Origin: Membranipora membranacea | Lineage: Eukaryota; Bryozoa; Gymnolaemata; Cheilostomatida; Membraniporidae | DNA length: 64,000 nucleotides | NCBI GenBank assembly: GCA_914767715.1 | Contig: OU612069.1 | Location: forward strand, 12,955,387-13,019,386 | Direction: 5' to 3' | Part shown: piece after piece, positions 46,501 through 59,030 of the stretch | How the letters are laid out: the number at the start of each line of letters is the position of its first letter | How positions within the stretch are numbered: the first letter of the stretch is position 1 | Made by a program: the position numbers and the translations under genes | The notes under the pieces: generated by a model | What the model saw: the letters and a program-made list of their open reading frames with translations, nothing else | Database searches by the model: none | Told to the model about the DNA's origin: nothing

Positions 46501-49500
46501 ACTAACTGAACTAAAGTTTAAACTTGAATTTATACTTGTGCTTCACATTCCACTTTCAGGTCTCAAGAGGCTGAAGAAGATTGTGGGCGAAATCGTCAAA
46601 CAGAGAGAGAAGACTGAAGTGGCTCCAGAAGATAAAATATTCATCGGTAAGTTTTATGTGACTTGACTTACTGTTCCACAACTTAGTAAACTTCAAAACT
46701 TAAAGTGCCTATGGATGGTGATAATTTTGTATGTAAACTGTGTTGAACCATTTGCAGTAAATTGAAGCACGAAAATTAAATTAATTTAATGTTGCCCTAG
46801 TTTGTATTGGGTAGTCAACTGCCACAACCAGAAATATTATTGGCTGCCCCAGTTGGGATTGGCGTACTAAAATATAACTTTTGTCAATTTGGTAAATGTT
46901 AGATCGTACTAATTTTTAGTCCATTGTATTTTGTTGTTCTGTTATTTTTTTGAAACGGAGTGTGATTGTAAATTATTATATTTATAGATCATGATTTTGA
47001 ATAAGAGGTTTAATATTGCTCTTGTTTGTAGTGGGCTGACAGCTGCTCTAAGCAGAACTTTTGTCAGGACTGGTGTACTACAATATGGCTTTTTTCTAAT
47101 TATAACATAGTAGATTGTGCTAACTTTAAGTTCTTTGTTTTACTTTGCTCTATGATTTTTTGATGAATTATTATTTTTATAGAGTTTAATTATATCTGAT
47201 TAAATTTATAGATGTACTACTGGACACATATAGCAATGAGGACGCGATATTTGACGATTGCATCACTTATCTGATTGGTGGATCTCACACCACCGCCTAC
47301 TGTAAGTATCTAGCCTCAGTATATACTTGACTTAAATAGTCAACAATGAATGGGGGGGGGGGGGGGGCTTATCAGGTGGAAATAAAGAAATGCGAGATAT
47401 AGCAAAGTGAGCAAACTTGAGGTTGAAGACGTGTCTCAATGTGAAACTATTAACTTTTCAGGGCTTATTCTTGTTATCCACATCATGTTCACTGTGACAT
47501 CATAATGCAGAGAATGAGAGTTACCTTCCCTTATGAAAGGCACTCTTTCCACCATCAATAATTCATAACAAGAAGAGCATTGAATTTTTTACCATACGAA
47601 TCTGACACAACTATATCATAAGTAACTGCCTGACTATAACATACATTGATCCTTGGGAAGTCTTTAATTACCATGTTTCCCAAAGGGTTAAAAAGAGAGA
47701 TGGGGTTATATATCATTTAATATTAATTAATTAAATTATTAATTATTAAATTAAATTATTAATTAATTAAATTGATTAAATATTAATTTAATTAATTAAT
47801 TAAATATCATTTAATGACTAATATGTCATGTAAAGCTATATATTTCTATCTCGCTTTAGTGTTAGTTTGGTCAGTCTACTTCCTTGCTAAACATAAAGAT
47901 ATGCAGGAGAAATGCTACCAAGAAGTGCAGAAACACTACAGTGGAGGTCCAATTACAGCTGAGACAATGAAAAAGATGAAGTAAGCTATATGAAGCATCA
48001 GGTGTCCTCTGACTGATGACCTCCGACATGTTTCCTCTGACAGGTGACCTCTGTCAAGTGTCCGCTGACAGGTGTCTTTTAACAGAGGTGCATCTTGTTT
48101 TGTGATAGTTCTAAGCTAAAGTTCATTTGTGTAGAAAGAAAACTTGGATATCAATATTAACAGAGCTTGTTTGTCTCTTATTCATATGGTCTAACAATAG
48201 ACATAATCAGTATAAAAACATGGTAGTAAATGTTTGTGGTTCAAGAAGGGAATTTGTTTGGAGATTCGTCTACTCAGTACTGGTGTACAGAAACGAATCA
48301 AATAAGTTAGCCTGTTTTGTCATGCTTTGTTTTGCGGGGGGGGGGGGGGGAGAACAGAGCCCCCCCCCCCCACCAAACAAAACTTGTCAAGACAGGCTAT
48401 GAAAAAGCTAGGTATTCTCTTATTATTCAGTACAGGTTAATTCCTTCTATTGTAGATATTTGACAAACTTCATGGATGAGACAATGAGATTTGCCAAGCT
48501 AGCCCCGTTCGCTTCTCGAGTTTCTTCTCATGATAGTGTACTGGGTGGTCACAAGATCCCTAAAAATGTAAGTTCTACATTCATGCTCTGCAGTAGTGCA
48601 ATGCTCAAGCTCTGTGTGGGTTGCTGGCTGTGGCATCCTACGACAATGGAGGACTAGGGCAACAAATAATTTTGAAATTCACCTCACATATTTTGCAATA
48701 AAAAAAAATCAAATGTCTTGGTACACACTTCATACCAAAGCATAGGTGGCGAATTTCATTGCCTCAGCGACAAGGCCGCAATATCTGCGCCAGGTTGCTC
48801 TCTGTTTGCATGCAGGTCGGAGCACACCTGGGGGCCAACCAAACCCCAGTAGTCTTTGGGAGCCATCTCCTACTCCATATTATTGGTGTTCTTCTATTAC
48901 CTTCTTCCTAGCCCTAACATAGTACTGTATATTGGCTTTCTATTTTTAGACACCAGTAATCACAGCTATGGGTACTATATTTGATGATGAAGATGTTTTT
49001 AAAAACCCACAAGAGTAAGTCACTGAATGATTATTGTTTATCCAAATTTTTTCCCAGTAAGAAATCTAATTTCTGTCGGTATCGGTAAAGTATATGAGGT
49101 AGTGATAAAAAATTAAATAATCATAAGGGAAAACTGAGGGAGCTTACAATAATACTAAACTGACCAGGTATATTAAAGGTTGATTAAAGGTTGATTAAAG
49201 GTTTAATCAACCTTTAATCAACCTTTAATCAACCTAGTCAGTTCAGTATTTGAGCCAGTACAAGAAGGAGCAGCGAGCTCACCTTTTTACTGTCTTATCT
49301 GCATGGTACACATTACTGTGTGTGTAACTCACACACTCACCGTCAATAGGTACTGTGTCAGGTATAAACAATTATTATTATTATTATTATTAAGAATTAT
49401 GATTATATTATAATTAATATGTATTCAATTAAACATATTTAATATATATTTAATAAAATATATTATTTGGTAATTATCAATATAAACAACTATTATTTAA

Positions 49501-50509
49501 CATCATAAAACTGGTAAAGCTCCAATATATGTGTCAAAGGTATGGTTACTGTTGTTACTGAATTTGTGTGATTCACCGAAATCAAATCTAGATTACCTTA
49601 TGTCTTTATTAGGTTTCACAATGTTGTCGAGGTGGTTCTAGTCTATAGACCATCGGCATAGCTAGTTAGCTACTGTATTATTCATCATTGTTCAATAGCT
49701 GCACATTGGTAAATCTTAATTCACAGGTCAAGATTCTTTAATGTTGACCTTGGCTTAGTTTTGTGTAAATTGTCAAAGTTAAACGCTAAGTCAATATATT
49801 TGTAGGTTCAACCCAGACAGGTTTAATGAGAAGTTGCCTGCCTACGCCTTTGAGCCTTTTGGTTTTGCCGGTAAGAGGAAATGCCCGGGTTACAGAATGT
49901 CAGAGCTGGAAGGACAGATGTTACTAATACTTATACTCAAAAACTTCAAGGTAATGTTTTAGAGCCTCAAGGTAGTATTGTCTAGGGGGGGGGGGTTATA
50001 ATCCCAAATCTGTCCGAGGACTGAGAAATAAATGAGCCTCAAGGGAGCGGCCGCCGTATTCGATGCCAAGTTGTTCTCAGTCTGCAGGCAGGTCGGGGCA
50101 TACCTGGGACATCAATTTAGCCCAGTAGTCAGTAGATTCGAACCCAATACTTCCAACACTTAACTGTCTATGATGGGATGGCTGCTTACGATGTTGTTAA
50201 GGCGTAGTGGTTTGGATTCAAGCTAGACAATCTGAGGGCTGCTGGTTCAAATCCCAGTCAGGTGAGCTCTCCGGATAATAGCGTAGCTTGCCCACTCCAA
50301 CCTTGTACAGGGGTGCACTACATTGAATTTCATGTGTATGTTACTATATAATATGTTTCACTTACTGTAAGGATAGCTAAAAAGTGATTTACACTTACGT
50401 TTACATCTTACAGGTGTCCCTGGTGCCGGGTCAGGTTGTGGAGCGTAAGTATGGCCTAGTAACCAGGCCCGCAGAAGAAGTCTGGGCTACTGTGCAGAAG
50501 AGGGATTAA
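43564..50509 (+). CDS. CYP20A1: Cytochrome P450 20A1
   Basis: Exons: 43564-43686 (tentative), 44292-44341, 44622-44791, 45206-45351, 45511-45681, 46213-46291, 46560-46646, 47212-47301, 47860-47980, 48456-48567, 48950-49014, 49806-49950, 50414-50509. They total 1455 bases, about 484 residues (human 462). Exons 2-13 join in phase and match CYP20A1 throughout: IPGLDP, DGNIPDI, FWIGREFVVS, and a C-terminus like EEVWATVQKRD. The heme loop FGFAGKRKCPG places the Cys ligand at 431. ExxR is ETMR at 354-357, and FNPDRF stands for the PERF motif. The I-helix reads GGSHTT at 298-303, without the usual acidic residue. Exon 1 is proposed because it gives an N-terminal membrane helix (about residues 24-40) and a phase-0 donor; its sequence is not conserved. 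Family knowledge: an orphan P450 of endoplasmic reticulum membranes with no settled substrate. Confidence 0.93.
46018..46155. mobile_element. Palindromic MITE in a CYP20A1 intron
   Basis: The left arm TAGTTTAAGCGCTTAAACTG continues through GGGATAG to CATTTCATTATCAA. The right arm is its reverse complement, ending CAGTTTAAGCGCTTAAACTA. Arms are about 55 bases with a spacer of about 25. The tip GTTTAAGCGCTTAAAC is itself a perfect palindrome. Confidence 0.85.
47716..47812. repeat. AT-only low-complexity tract
   Basis: Nearly 100 bases made of TTAA, ATTA and AAATT permutations in a CYP20A1 intron. A run of 17 G sits 350 bases upstream at 47352-47368. Confidence 0.9.
48309..48398. mobile_element. 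Foldback repeat with poly-G/poly-C core (complete copy)
   Basis: The outer ends AGCCTGTTTTGTCATGCTTT and AAACTTGTCAAGACAGGCT are inverted repeats. The centre is a run of about 15 G, a short loop (AGAACAGAG) and a run of about 12 C. Related copies occur at 19911-19977, 50880-50946, 58111-58176 and a half copy at 58616-58650. About 90 bases, non-coding. Confidence 0.8.
48744..48866 (-). mobile_element. SINE body fragment, same family as 24394-24613
   Basis: Read on the minus strand it gives GACTACTGGGGTTTGGTTGG, then GTGCTCCGACCTGCATGCAA, then CAGAGAGCAACCTGGCGCAG, which aligns with the body of the 24394 copy. The tRNA-like head is missing. In a CYP20A1 intron. Confidence 0.65.
49149..49252. 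repeat. Palindrome built from an 11-base tandem unit
   Basis: GATTAAAGGTT is repeated three times, then its complement AACCTTTAATC three times. The repeat is bracketed by AATACTAAACTGACCAGGT and ACCTAGTCAGTTCAGTATT, which are also inverted copies. The whole 104 bases can form one hairpin. In a CYP20A1 intron. Confidence 0.85.
50030..50165 (-). mobile_element. SINE copy, same family as 24394-24613
   Basis: The minus strand reads GGGTTCGAATC (B box, 50135-50145), then GACTACTGGGC, GCCCCGACCTGCCTGCAGAC and GAGAACAACTTGGC, parallel to the other copies. In the last CYP20A1 intron. Confidence 0.65.
50195..50340 (+). mobile_element. Second tRNA-like SINE
   Basis: GGCGTAGTGGTTTGGATTCA looks like a tRNA A-box region and GGTTCAAATCC at 50244-50254 is a good B box, followed by an unrelated tail. 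The head is not a full cloverleaf, so I read it as a SINE and not a functional tRNA gene. It sits directly next to the SINE at 50030-50165. Confidence 0.5.
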
Positions 50510-50611
50510 ATTACCTGCATGTGTTTATAATAAGACTCAAGTACTTGGTAACCCTATCGAGAGTGAAGACATCACACACAATATATACCAGTGACTGGGA
50601 TGGGTTCATCA

Positions 50612-50705
50612 ATAGACAGTTTTCTGAGCTCTTATTTAAGCCTCTAACCGGAGAGAGGACAACTCCGAATAGAGGCCTAAATTAGAGCTCAGAAAACTGT
50701 CTATT
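50612..50705. mobile_element. Foldback repeat with GGACAACTCCGAAT core
   Basis: Arms AATAGACAGTTTTCTGAGCT and AGCTCAGAAAACTGTCTATT are near-perfect inverted repeats around AAGCCTCTAACCGGAGAGAG and GGACAACTCCGAATAGAGG. The core resembles the smaller hairpins at 2424-2507, 24813-24916 and 25191-25257. Confidence 0.8.
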
Positions 50706-50879
50706 ATATAAAATGGAGATGATTTACGACAAATATCCTGGACCTGCGTATCTCCTCCTCCACAATATCATTGCCATCCATGCTTAACACATTTTTGCAT
50801 ATTATCAACTGGTACTTGTTTATATTGCTGGTACAAACACTGCAAGCTCTAGTTTTATATGGCTGTCCCACACTCTATT

Positions 50880-50946
50880 AGCCTTGACAAACTTTGTTCA
50901 GTGGGTGGGTGGTTCCCCTCCCCCCAACCACCAAACAAAGATTGCG
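50880..50946. mobile_element. Foldback repeat, G/C-core family
   Basis: AGCCTTGACAAACTTTGTTC followed by GTGGGTGGGTGG, CCTCCCCCCAACC and ACCAAACAAAG; the left end and core match the 48309 copy, while the right end is shortened. Downstream of CYP20A1. Confidence 0.65.
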
Positions 50947-53900
50947 CTTAAGGTACCGTATTTGATATTCCGTATCAATGTGATCCAAATTAGGTACTTA
51001 TCAAGCTGTCTTATGTATGTTGCTCCAAGTCCTATATGATATTCTCTATGTTTTGTATTTTTGGAATAATTGCAAACTTTTCCACATTTTTTTATGTTTT
51101 CTGTTATCCGGTGAAAGGGTAAGTGTAACTATAAGACTAGATTACTTACATATAATTGTATTCTGCTTAGACAGAGATGAAAAATCTATTTGCTCAAAAA
51201 GTTCCTTTTATTCTGATTCCTAGCGTTGGAAGATTTTTGTCATTCAGAAAGAAGACAAACCGTAATATATTTGTAGTTGTCCTCTTTTGTTGCCGGGGGA
51301 CACAACTACCATAATACCATTGAGTATATAATAACTTGCCCACCCACCCTGCTACAATGTATGAGTTAGATCAGGGTTAGATGCAATCAAACTCCTTGCA
51401 GTGCTAAACCTAGAACATGTCTGTTCCCTCTGGAGGCAGAATTATATTGCTTAAGCTGGGAATTACGACACCATGAAACACAACTTTTTATGTTTCACCC
51501 GCCACCAGGGGGAACAAACTTGTTTTAAATTTAACAATAAAATGAGAGTTGGAGAGCATTATATGAGCTACTATTGATAGTCGTGTCCCCTGAAAGAAAA
51601 GGGGGACAACTTCAGGGAAACAATTCTGTAAATGTCAAAGATGACAATCTGGTCGGCCAGAATGACCTGAAATGCTGCTGTACTAACTTTAACAAAATTT
51701 TGATTCAACTAATGTTAGGATGTTACTAGTTGAGGAAGTAATTGATATATTATTATCTTCCAAGAGACCTTATGTCAGGATTTCGTGGAAGTGATGACGA
51801 CACCTTTTACTAACGAGGGGCTTCTTTTTACCTGAATGAAGTTCAAAAGCTGCATGTTCTGCTTGGTTACTTCCTTCCTTCAACAATAAGCTATTTTTAT
51901 TCTCTTAGTCAATCATAACATCCAGCTAGCTACTTGCCATGTATGTCAAACTTGTTCTCAATATTTAAATTAATTGGATATTTCTTTAAACCAAGCAATT
52001 CTGAATGCTGGATGATTCAGATCAAAATTTCCAGTAATTGTTTGCAAGCTGCGTTCATCTTGTTGCACTTTGGTCTTTGTGACCTGCGATTGCAAGTGGA
52101 GTCTCAAGTTACGATAAAAAATGAAAGTATTGGAAAGCAAGGGTATCATATACAATTTATAGACAACTTTGACCCCTTCGACATTTTCACTTTTGTTCTT
52201 GAGGTGTTAATTGAAATTAATGAAGCAATGAGGCGTTGTGTATACAAATTATGTCTTAGTTTTCTATTTCACTTTCCCTAGAGCACAAAATTCGTTTGGC
52301 ATTGGGCATTTAGAACGAATTACAGATACAAACCCAGCTTCTTTGTGGTTACCTTTCCGCCGCAGAGCAGGGCATGCAGCATGGGAAGATGCTGTTCTAG
52401 TGATTGAAGCTCTTTTATGTTTAACTGCAAAGAAATACATCTAGATAAAAGGTCTGTTTATTAGTCACATCCTGCCGTATGAGTTACCTTGGGTATCTTA
52501 TTGTAGGATATGATATGCATCTACTTGTTCTGCAACATGTGAACCACTTGTTAGTGACTATGGGCTCATTATGAGCCCTTCTTTCAGGTAGTTTGTGGGA
52601 TGTTTGGTAACTTTTGGAGGATTGGACAAGATCTGGGAACAATCCCATGTCTGGTCTGGCTGAGCACCTTTGGGTCTATTCTCGACAGCGGGCGCTGTGC
52701 TGACTCATGTTTCGACTTATCGGCTTGTGTGGGTGTTTTTCATCGGTGACCTTTTATTTGATTAAACTAAATTTACAGCATAAACAATAATAAAAGAAAA
52801 GTGCAAAGCACTACTTCCTCTATATAATAAATAAATGTTAACTTCCACATTCTGCCATTTTGGAAATTAACCAGACGACATTGCTTTACTTTTGTTGCCT
52901 CATTAGCTCTGTTGCAAATGAAATAGGTCTCACAGGAGGGGAGACTTTTTATTAAGACAAACGCTTTGCTTTGCAAAAGTTGCTTTCACCTTTAAGCTAT
53001 TCCCTTGTCAGTTTAAAATTTCTGCTAAATTTGATGTTGAAACGAAGAGGACACGGTTTACAACATACAAGGAAGGCTTATACACATTGCAAAGCTGTGT
53101 ATCTGGCATGATGCCTTGATATCTGACATAATTGAAATCACTCAGCAATCACATACGAAACATACTCTCATACTCATATGTCTTTAACACACATTCCTCT
53201 GGTGTTTATATTCAACCAGTTCTACATATCGGAGTCGGGAATAATTTCACGTATAGCAATGGCTCTTTACGGGCACAATAAAAATGTAGCCATATCTAAA
53301 TATTATGATAAGATAGTTTATAACAGCCCATTAACAGCTCATTATAGCATAGTGTGTACATATGTTGGCTATTATGTGTGCTGCCTAATTAGGCTCCTCG
53401 ATTACATGTACAGGTTCCCTGGACCCCAAAACATTGCCCACATCTAGTAAACCATGTAATAGAACACCGATAAGCGTAATTGGATCATAATCATTGTTAG
53501 GTAACACCAATTACTGCACCCTACCTACAAGGGTAAAGACCTAACAATCGATCAAGTTTTGAGATGCTCTGCAATGTACGTCGTAAGAGATGGGAAATTA
53601 ATTTCGTTACTTGATTAATTGTGAGTAATGAATACCATGGGCGGGTAAGAGATTATAGAATATTATGGTATCCTATTTTATCCTACCTGGGCATATTTGT
53701 AAACTTGATTGGTGAATAAAATACCTGATAATAGGGCGAGTGATTAGATGATTATCCTACTTCCACCTAGCTACTGTAAGACTTCGCTAAAAAGCTATAG
53801 CATTAAAGTAAATCCTTTGACTGGTGTCTGGTTCCACTAAATATTCAACATCAGCATATTCTTCATATGAGGGCATCAAATGAAACCATCAACAACTATG

Positions 53901-54519
53901 TACAACTAACAATTTATATGTTTAGGCATCCAATTGCGGATTTCCATGACATCGCCTGCAGCAAAATTCCTTGTATTCAATGCCTTTGGACAAAGTAGCA
54001 TAAGAAAACAAGAACATTTTCAACTTGTGAATTAAAACATGAGCCTACTGACACGATCATTCAGTTTGTATACAACATAAAGATCCTAGATTTATTGCCA
54101 ATAATCAACAGCAAAAATGCGTCCTAAACCACAGGCGGTCAAAACTAACATAAAGTTGAGGCGAACGCTCCTTCTTTTGATCGACAACAAAATAATCATA
54201 CAATTTAATGAAGTGAAGCATATTGTCAGGGATATACTGTAACATGTAGGCTTCATTGAGAGTGAAAAGCGCAACCACTTACTCTCACTGCGTCACGGCT
54301 CATCATTCATTCATGGAGTGAAAATTCTATCCAGGAGCTCAATGTGAACAACGGATTAAAAATTCAGTGACAAAGTTGAATCTATTTTGATTTAATATCT
54401 TGGGACTAGCACAAAATCACAGATAGACAAGAAACCGGGAGGAACCATATTGTATTGTCAGGTAGGCTACTTCTGTCATTGATTACAACAATATAACACA
54501 CCAGGAACGATCTAGAGGT

Positions 54520-54559
54520 TAGTCTAACCCCCCCCCCAGACTCTTGCCCCTGTCGGGGG
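54520..54559. repeat. Short C-rich repeat, reverse copy of the 42945-42989 family
   Basis: TAGTCTAA, a C run, CAGACTCTTGCCCCTGTCGG; the opposite strand matches the 56444 copy. A similar copy is at 17724-17756. Confidence 0.65.
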
Positions 54560-56443
54560 TATGCTTTCAGATAATGCACTGGGTGCTTGAAATTTGATGT
54601 AGGTTGCTGCAAGTTGGACTTAATTATCTACGAACGCCCAACGAATTGGTCTACCTGCGATAAAGACCCAGACCAAAGTTTATCCTGTTGTGTTATGTTA
54701 GTTACAACTGAGTTTGACTTACCGATTCTGGTGTTTGACTGGACTTGTCATAAGGTTAGCAATTCTTCTTACCATGTTGGTTATGAGGGAATTCAATCAG
54801 TCTTTTCATTGTGAAATGAAAAAAGTATCACGGCTCACTAACGTATATTGGTCACACGCTGTAACTCTTATAAACTTATATCTGTGCACTGGCTGACATT
54901 ATTATTCTAATTGTGTGCTCACGTCATTTCGATGCTGTCACACTCTCAGCTCATTGGGGAACTTGCTATGATAAGTGGAAGCAACAGCACTCTTATCAGA
55001 CCATAGCACATGCATTGATTGCGATAAAGCCGATATGAGGTGCAAAACAAAATTAGCTCTATCCCAGCAAAAATCTTCGGATTGTGCAGGGAGACAGAGA
55101 GATAACAAGTGTTATCTGACATGATAGAGCATAATCCCATATCAGCGCGACTGAATCTTGAGCATGTCTGCACATACCCTCGGGGAGTAAATATAGGTAA
55201 TTTGGGGAACGGGAACATAATTTTAGCTAGGACTAATTTTGACAAGCCATGTTTGGAGTTTAGATATTAAGCGATGAGGTTGAGTAAATGTTAGCTAGCA
55301 TTAAATTCACTACTTCAAGCTTGCACAACATGGCAAACGTTTCATCCAGCGAGACTTGAGGTCTCTAGAGTAGAACTATTGATGGCGTCTGGCGCAAAAA
55401 AAATTAGCTCAAATGTGGCTGCGCTGTTTTCAGTGGAGGGGGGAGGGTCTTTTCCATGTACTGTTTTTACAATTGATATCTGAGATTAGCTAGTAAAATA
55501 TTTGTGGTGACTGGGCAAACAACTCAAGGGCCTCAACTCAAAACTAAAACAATAGGGCCTGATTATACTGGAAGCATTAAACCTATACATACTTGGCGAT
55601 AGGCTGCAAGGACAAGAAAGTTGACACCTGTTAAAAGACAATTGCAGAGAATCACCTTAGAGGGCTCAATATTAGCTAGAGTTCTGCTAAGCTAGTTTTA
55701 GGGTAATTGTTTGAACTTGAAACCTGAATCATTATAACGTACTGAGGACTTCATTATCAGGAAGTTGTTCTGATATCGGTGTTCTGTTAAATAAGTCTCT
55801 CAGGGTTTTTGCATAGGCTACACATTTTCAATACCTGTATTTGATCATTTCCCAATGGTGCGCAGCGTCTTTTTGGCTCAGAGAGCACTTTGTTCAAGTG
55901 CCATAAATGACAGGTACATCAAAATGAATGTCTACACTAATATGCTTGTCATCGTCTGGCTCCATGGCAATTCTGAAAAAAATGACAAACTCAATGCTCT
56001 GCAGCAAAGGTAAAAAACTAGTTAAGTGAGGGGCCATTAACCTTAACACAAAACACAAAAGGGAGATTTTCCTCTTTCACTTATAATCTGACCAGAGCAA
56101 CACCACATACAAGCATTCCATTATTAGAGATTACCGGTTACCATCTGTCAAATTCTGACAGGTGGTTTGATTTGTGTGTCTCCCATAGTAAGAAGCCTGA
56201 CAAGTCAGAGCAAGTGTTTTTTTAAATAAATCCCTCCAAAGGGTTAAATGGCGCCTCATCTGGTTCATAGATGGTAGCTTTCATACATTAATGATATTTT
56301 GTCATGCCATTAGGCGCTAATGCAAATTTGACACTCATGCCAACAATATTTTTACGTATTTTATCCTTGGTGCCGTTTTTGGGCTTCTAGTATTGAACCA
56401 GTCTGTCTATCTGTGCACGTTTCAGCTTCTAAGGGCTTCTAAG

Positions 56444-56487
56444 GTCGGGGGAGGGGGAGGGGCAAAAGTCTGGGGGACTTAGACTAC
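56444..56487. repeat. Short G-rich repeat, same family as 42945-42989
   Basis: GTCGGGGGAGGGGGAGGGGC then AAAAGTCTGGGGGACTTAGA; the tail AGTCTGGGGGACTTAGACT is itself a small inverted repeat. Confidence 0.7.
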
Positions 56488-57660
56488 TTCTAAGGTGGTT
56501 CAATGCCGCAAGCCCCTGTAATTTAGGCCCACTGCAACCAGTATGGCAGGAATTCCAGTTCTTTTGGTTCTTTTAAATTGCCATCACCGTCTGGTATGTG
56601 TCAACCAGCTGAAAAATACATTTTTGTATAATTCAATCACTTTAAAAAAACGATTATTCATGAAATTTTGGTTAATTTAGGATTCCGATTTTCTCATGTC
56701 ACAGATATAGAATATGTAAACTTTAATTGAACTTTGAAACTCAATCCTGAGTTCTATATTTAGAGAGAATCACCAGTTACCATTCTCCATAACCTAAAAA
56801 GTTTGTATCATGCTACCAAATAGGAACCACAGTCAAATTTCATTCCCCATTTCATTTCAATGATTCAACCATTTTGTTTTTTTCCACAAATTATGCTAAT
56901 CATCAGGCCTTCCTAAAATAACACGATGGAATGTTCCAGAGAGAGAGAGTGGGTTTAAAGGTAGGGATAGATGAGGATAAAGAGGAGCTCAAGAGTATGG
57001 GGCTTAGTCTACACTCAACACTCATACCAAAAACTCTACATATATATAGAGAGAGAGAGAGAGAGAGGTGGGGGGGGGTAAAGTAAGGAGCTCAAACTAT
57101 AAAAAAATAAATACATGGAATGTTTTAGACAGAGAACAGAGGAGAGGGCGGGAGAATAGGAATTTTTTTACTTTATAATAGCAAAATACGGTGGAATATT
57201 TTTGACAGAGAGAGAGAGAGGGGAGATAAAAGTGCAGGGCTCGCACTGTTAGAATACAAATAGAATCACCTGTGTTGTTATTCCACAAATTTTGCATGAT
57301 ATCACCCATAGACATAATAATTATTAAGTCATTAAAAATCTTGATGGAATGTTGCAGACTGAGAAGGAGTTGAACATGTTTTTTTCATCTGTGGTGGTGG
57401 AGAAATATTGCAAAAGTCGTCGGTAGCGCCTGATACGGGCGGCGCCTCGATACCCCACCATTGCCATATCCCTCTGCCACCACAGAGGGAACAAACATGT
57501 TCTGGGAAGGAGAGGAGGGTAAGGGGGGCTGAAGTTAAAATACGTCATGTAACTACATCCTGAATGATTGTATTGTATTACATTCCAACGTAGCCTCCTA
57601 ATTGTAGGTTAGAATCAAAGATGTTCAATTACAGGCTTAGAACTGGGTCATCCCATTATA

Positions 57661-57751
57661 GTAGAGTACACTCAAAGATAGTAGAATACACTCAAAGATA
57701 GTAGAATACACTCAAAGATAGTAGAATACACTCAAAGATAGTAGAATACAC
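57661..57751. repeat. 20-base tandem repeat, about 4.6 copies
   Basis: The unit GTAGAATACACTCAAAGATA repeats head to tail. Four full copies and 12 bases of a fifth are nearly identical (one G/A difference in the first). Confidence 0.97.
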
Positions 57752-58110
57752 TTATGTCTCTCTTCAACATTCAGATCAAATCAATTTAACTTTCTTTTCT
57801 ATAGATGTCATAAAGTGAATAGGTTCAAATCCGATTTAGTAACTCTTCATTTGAGTTGATTGAAGAAAAAATGCTTTATAAGGGTGATGCATAGTGTTAT
57901 TGTATGGGCATTTAAATAATAATGAAGTTTCGATATGTGACACTATTCGATAGGCCTTTTGTTGCTTTTCTCCCTGAGTTATTGTGGGTAATTTGAGAAC
58001 TGAAATGAAATCTGGAGCAATCATGTGAAATTATCCCAATTACTCTGTTTTAATTTGAAATGGAATTTTCAGTTCTCATCTGCTTCACAGAGTGTACTCA
58101 GTGTTTACTT

Positions 58111-58176
58111 AGCCTGTGCAGGTTGTGGGGGGGGGGGGAGAGGAGACACCCCCCGTCAACGACAGCCTGCCCAGGC
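58111..58176. mobile_element. Foldback repeat, G/C-core family
   Basis: AGCCTGTGCAGGTTG, a run of 13 G, a short loop, a C run, and GACAGCCTGCCCAGGCA. A related half copy (CCACCAACAAAGCTTGTC, AAGACAGTCT) lies at 58616-58650. Confidence 0.65.
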
Positions 58177-59030
58177 AATTGTTTACTTCTCAACTGTCCT
58201 CAGGTTGTCAACAGGGTGTTTGAAGTTGAAAAGTTTTATTGGTCTTGGACAGAGTGACAGAGTTTATTTTAAATCCTTTCCACACATAAATAATCACATG
58301 TCTTGCTTCTGTCGGTCTGTGCTAGGAAATCTACTTAATCCTCCCATTTGTAACTTGGAATGGATAAGATAAACTCTGCTCAACTTCTCTTCTCCTCTTT
58401 TAGATCAGATTAGTACCTCAGTCCAAGGAGCGCAGCCCAAGATACACGCCGGATTTAACCAAAATCACCACAGCTAACATGTTATAACGAAGCGGCTATC
58501 ACTAGCACTCACATTTTTACATTTACGAAGAATTATTCGAAGGACCGCAAGCGGTATCATCTCGTAGCCCCAGATCGTCTGAGGAGATTCTGTGGACATC
58601 TGTAGTACGTAGCAACCCCACCCCACCAACAAAGCTTGTCAAGACAGTCTATATACTATGCTACACTCAAGGACATTTAATCTACAATCAAGAAAGTGAG
58701 AAGAAGTTTGCCAGCTCAGCCATAACAGTTCCATCTCAAGGGCTACTTGAGATAAAATCTAAATTATTGTATGTTTACATACACCCGGAAGGCAGCCAAA
58801 GAAAACAAACTCAAAACTTCATCAATGGTATGAGACCAGCCTTGCAGAAAAACAAGCAAATTAAATACCTGTAGGTTTTGAGTACAAAGTTTATCTGCAC
58901 ATTTACATTTTCTAGGAAATAGCTCTCTTATAATAAGGTTAGAATAACGTTACGTTGTCTGGACACTCAGAGCAAGGAAGATAACTCCTAATTCTCCACT
59001 TACTACTCAAAGCACAGAAGTCCTCACAAA

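Larger units (their letters stand above)
50510..58402. other. Gene-poor, repeat-rich interval after CYP20A1
   Basis: About 7.9 kb without a convincing exon. The few open stretches (for example 51934-52281 and 58025-58372) lack proper starts, conserved motifs and splice structure. It holds foldback repeats (50612-50705, 50880-50946, 58111-58176), two members of the CAAAAGTCTGGGGG repeat (54520-54559, 56444-56487), GA-rich runs around 56940-57220 and a 20-base tandem repeat at 57661. Confidence 0.6.

Noticed and set aside
50195-50270. Functional tRNA gene
   Set aside because: A B box is present but acceptor and anticodon stems do not pair convincingly, and it abuts another SINE.
51934-52281. 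115-codon open stretch after CYP20A1
   Set aside because: It has no ATG at its start, an AT-driven composition and no motif or splice context.
52450-52740. Possible remnant of a retroelement reading frame
   Set aside because: Frames are interrupted by stops and no reverse-transcriptase or integrase motif is visible.
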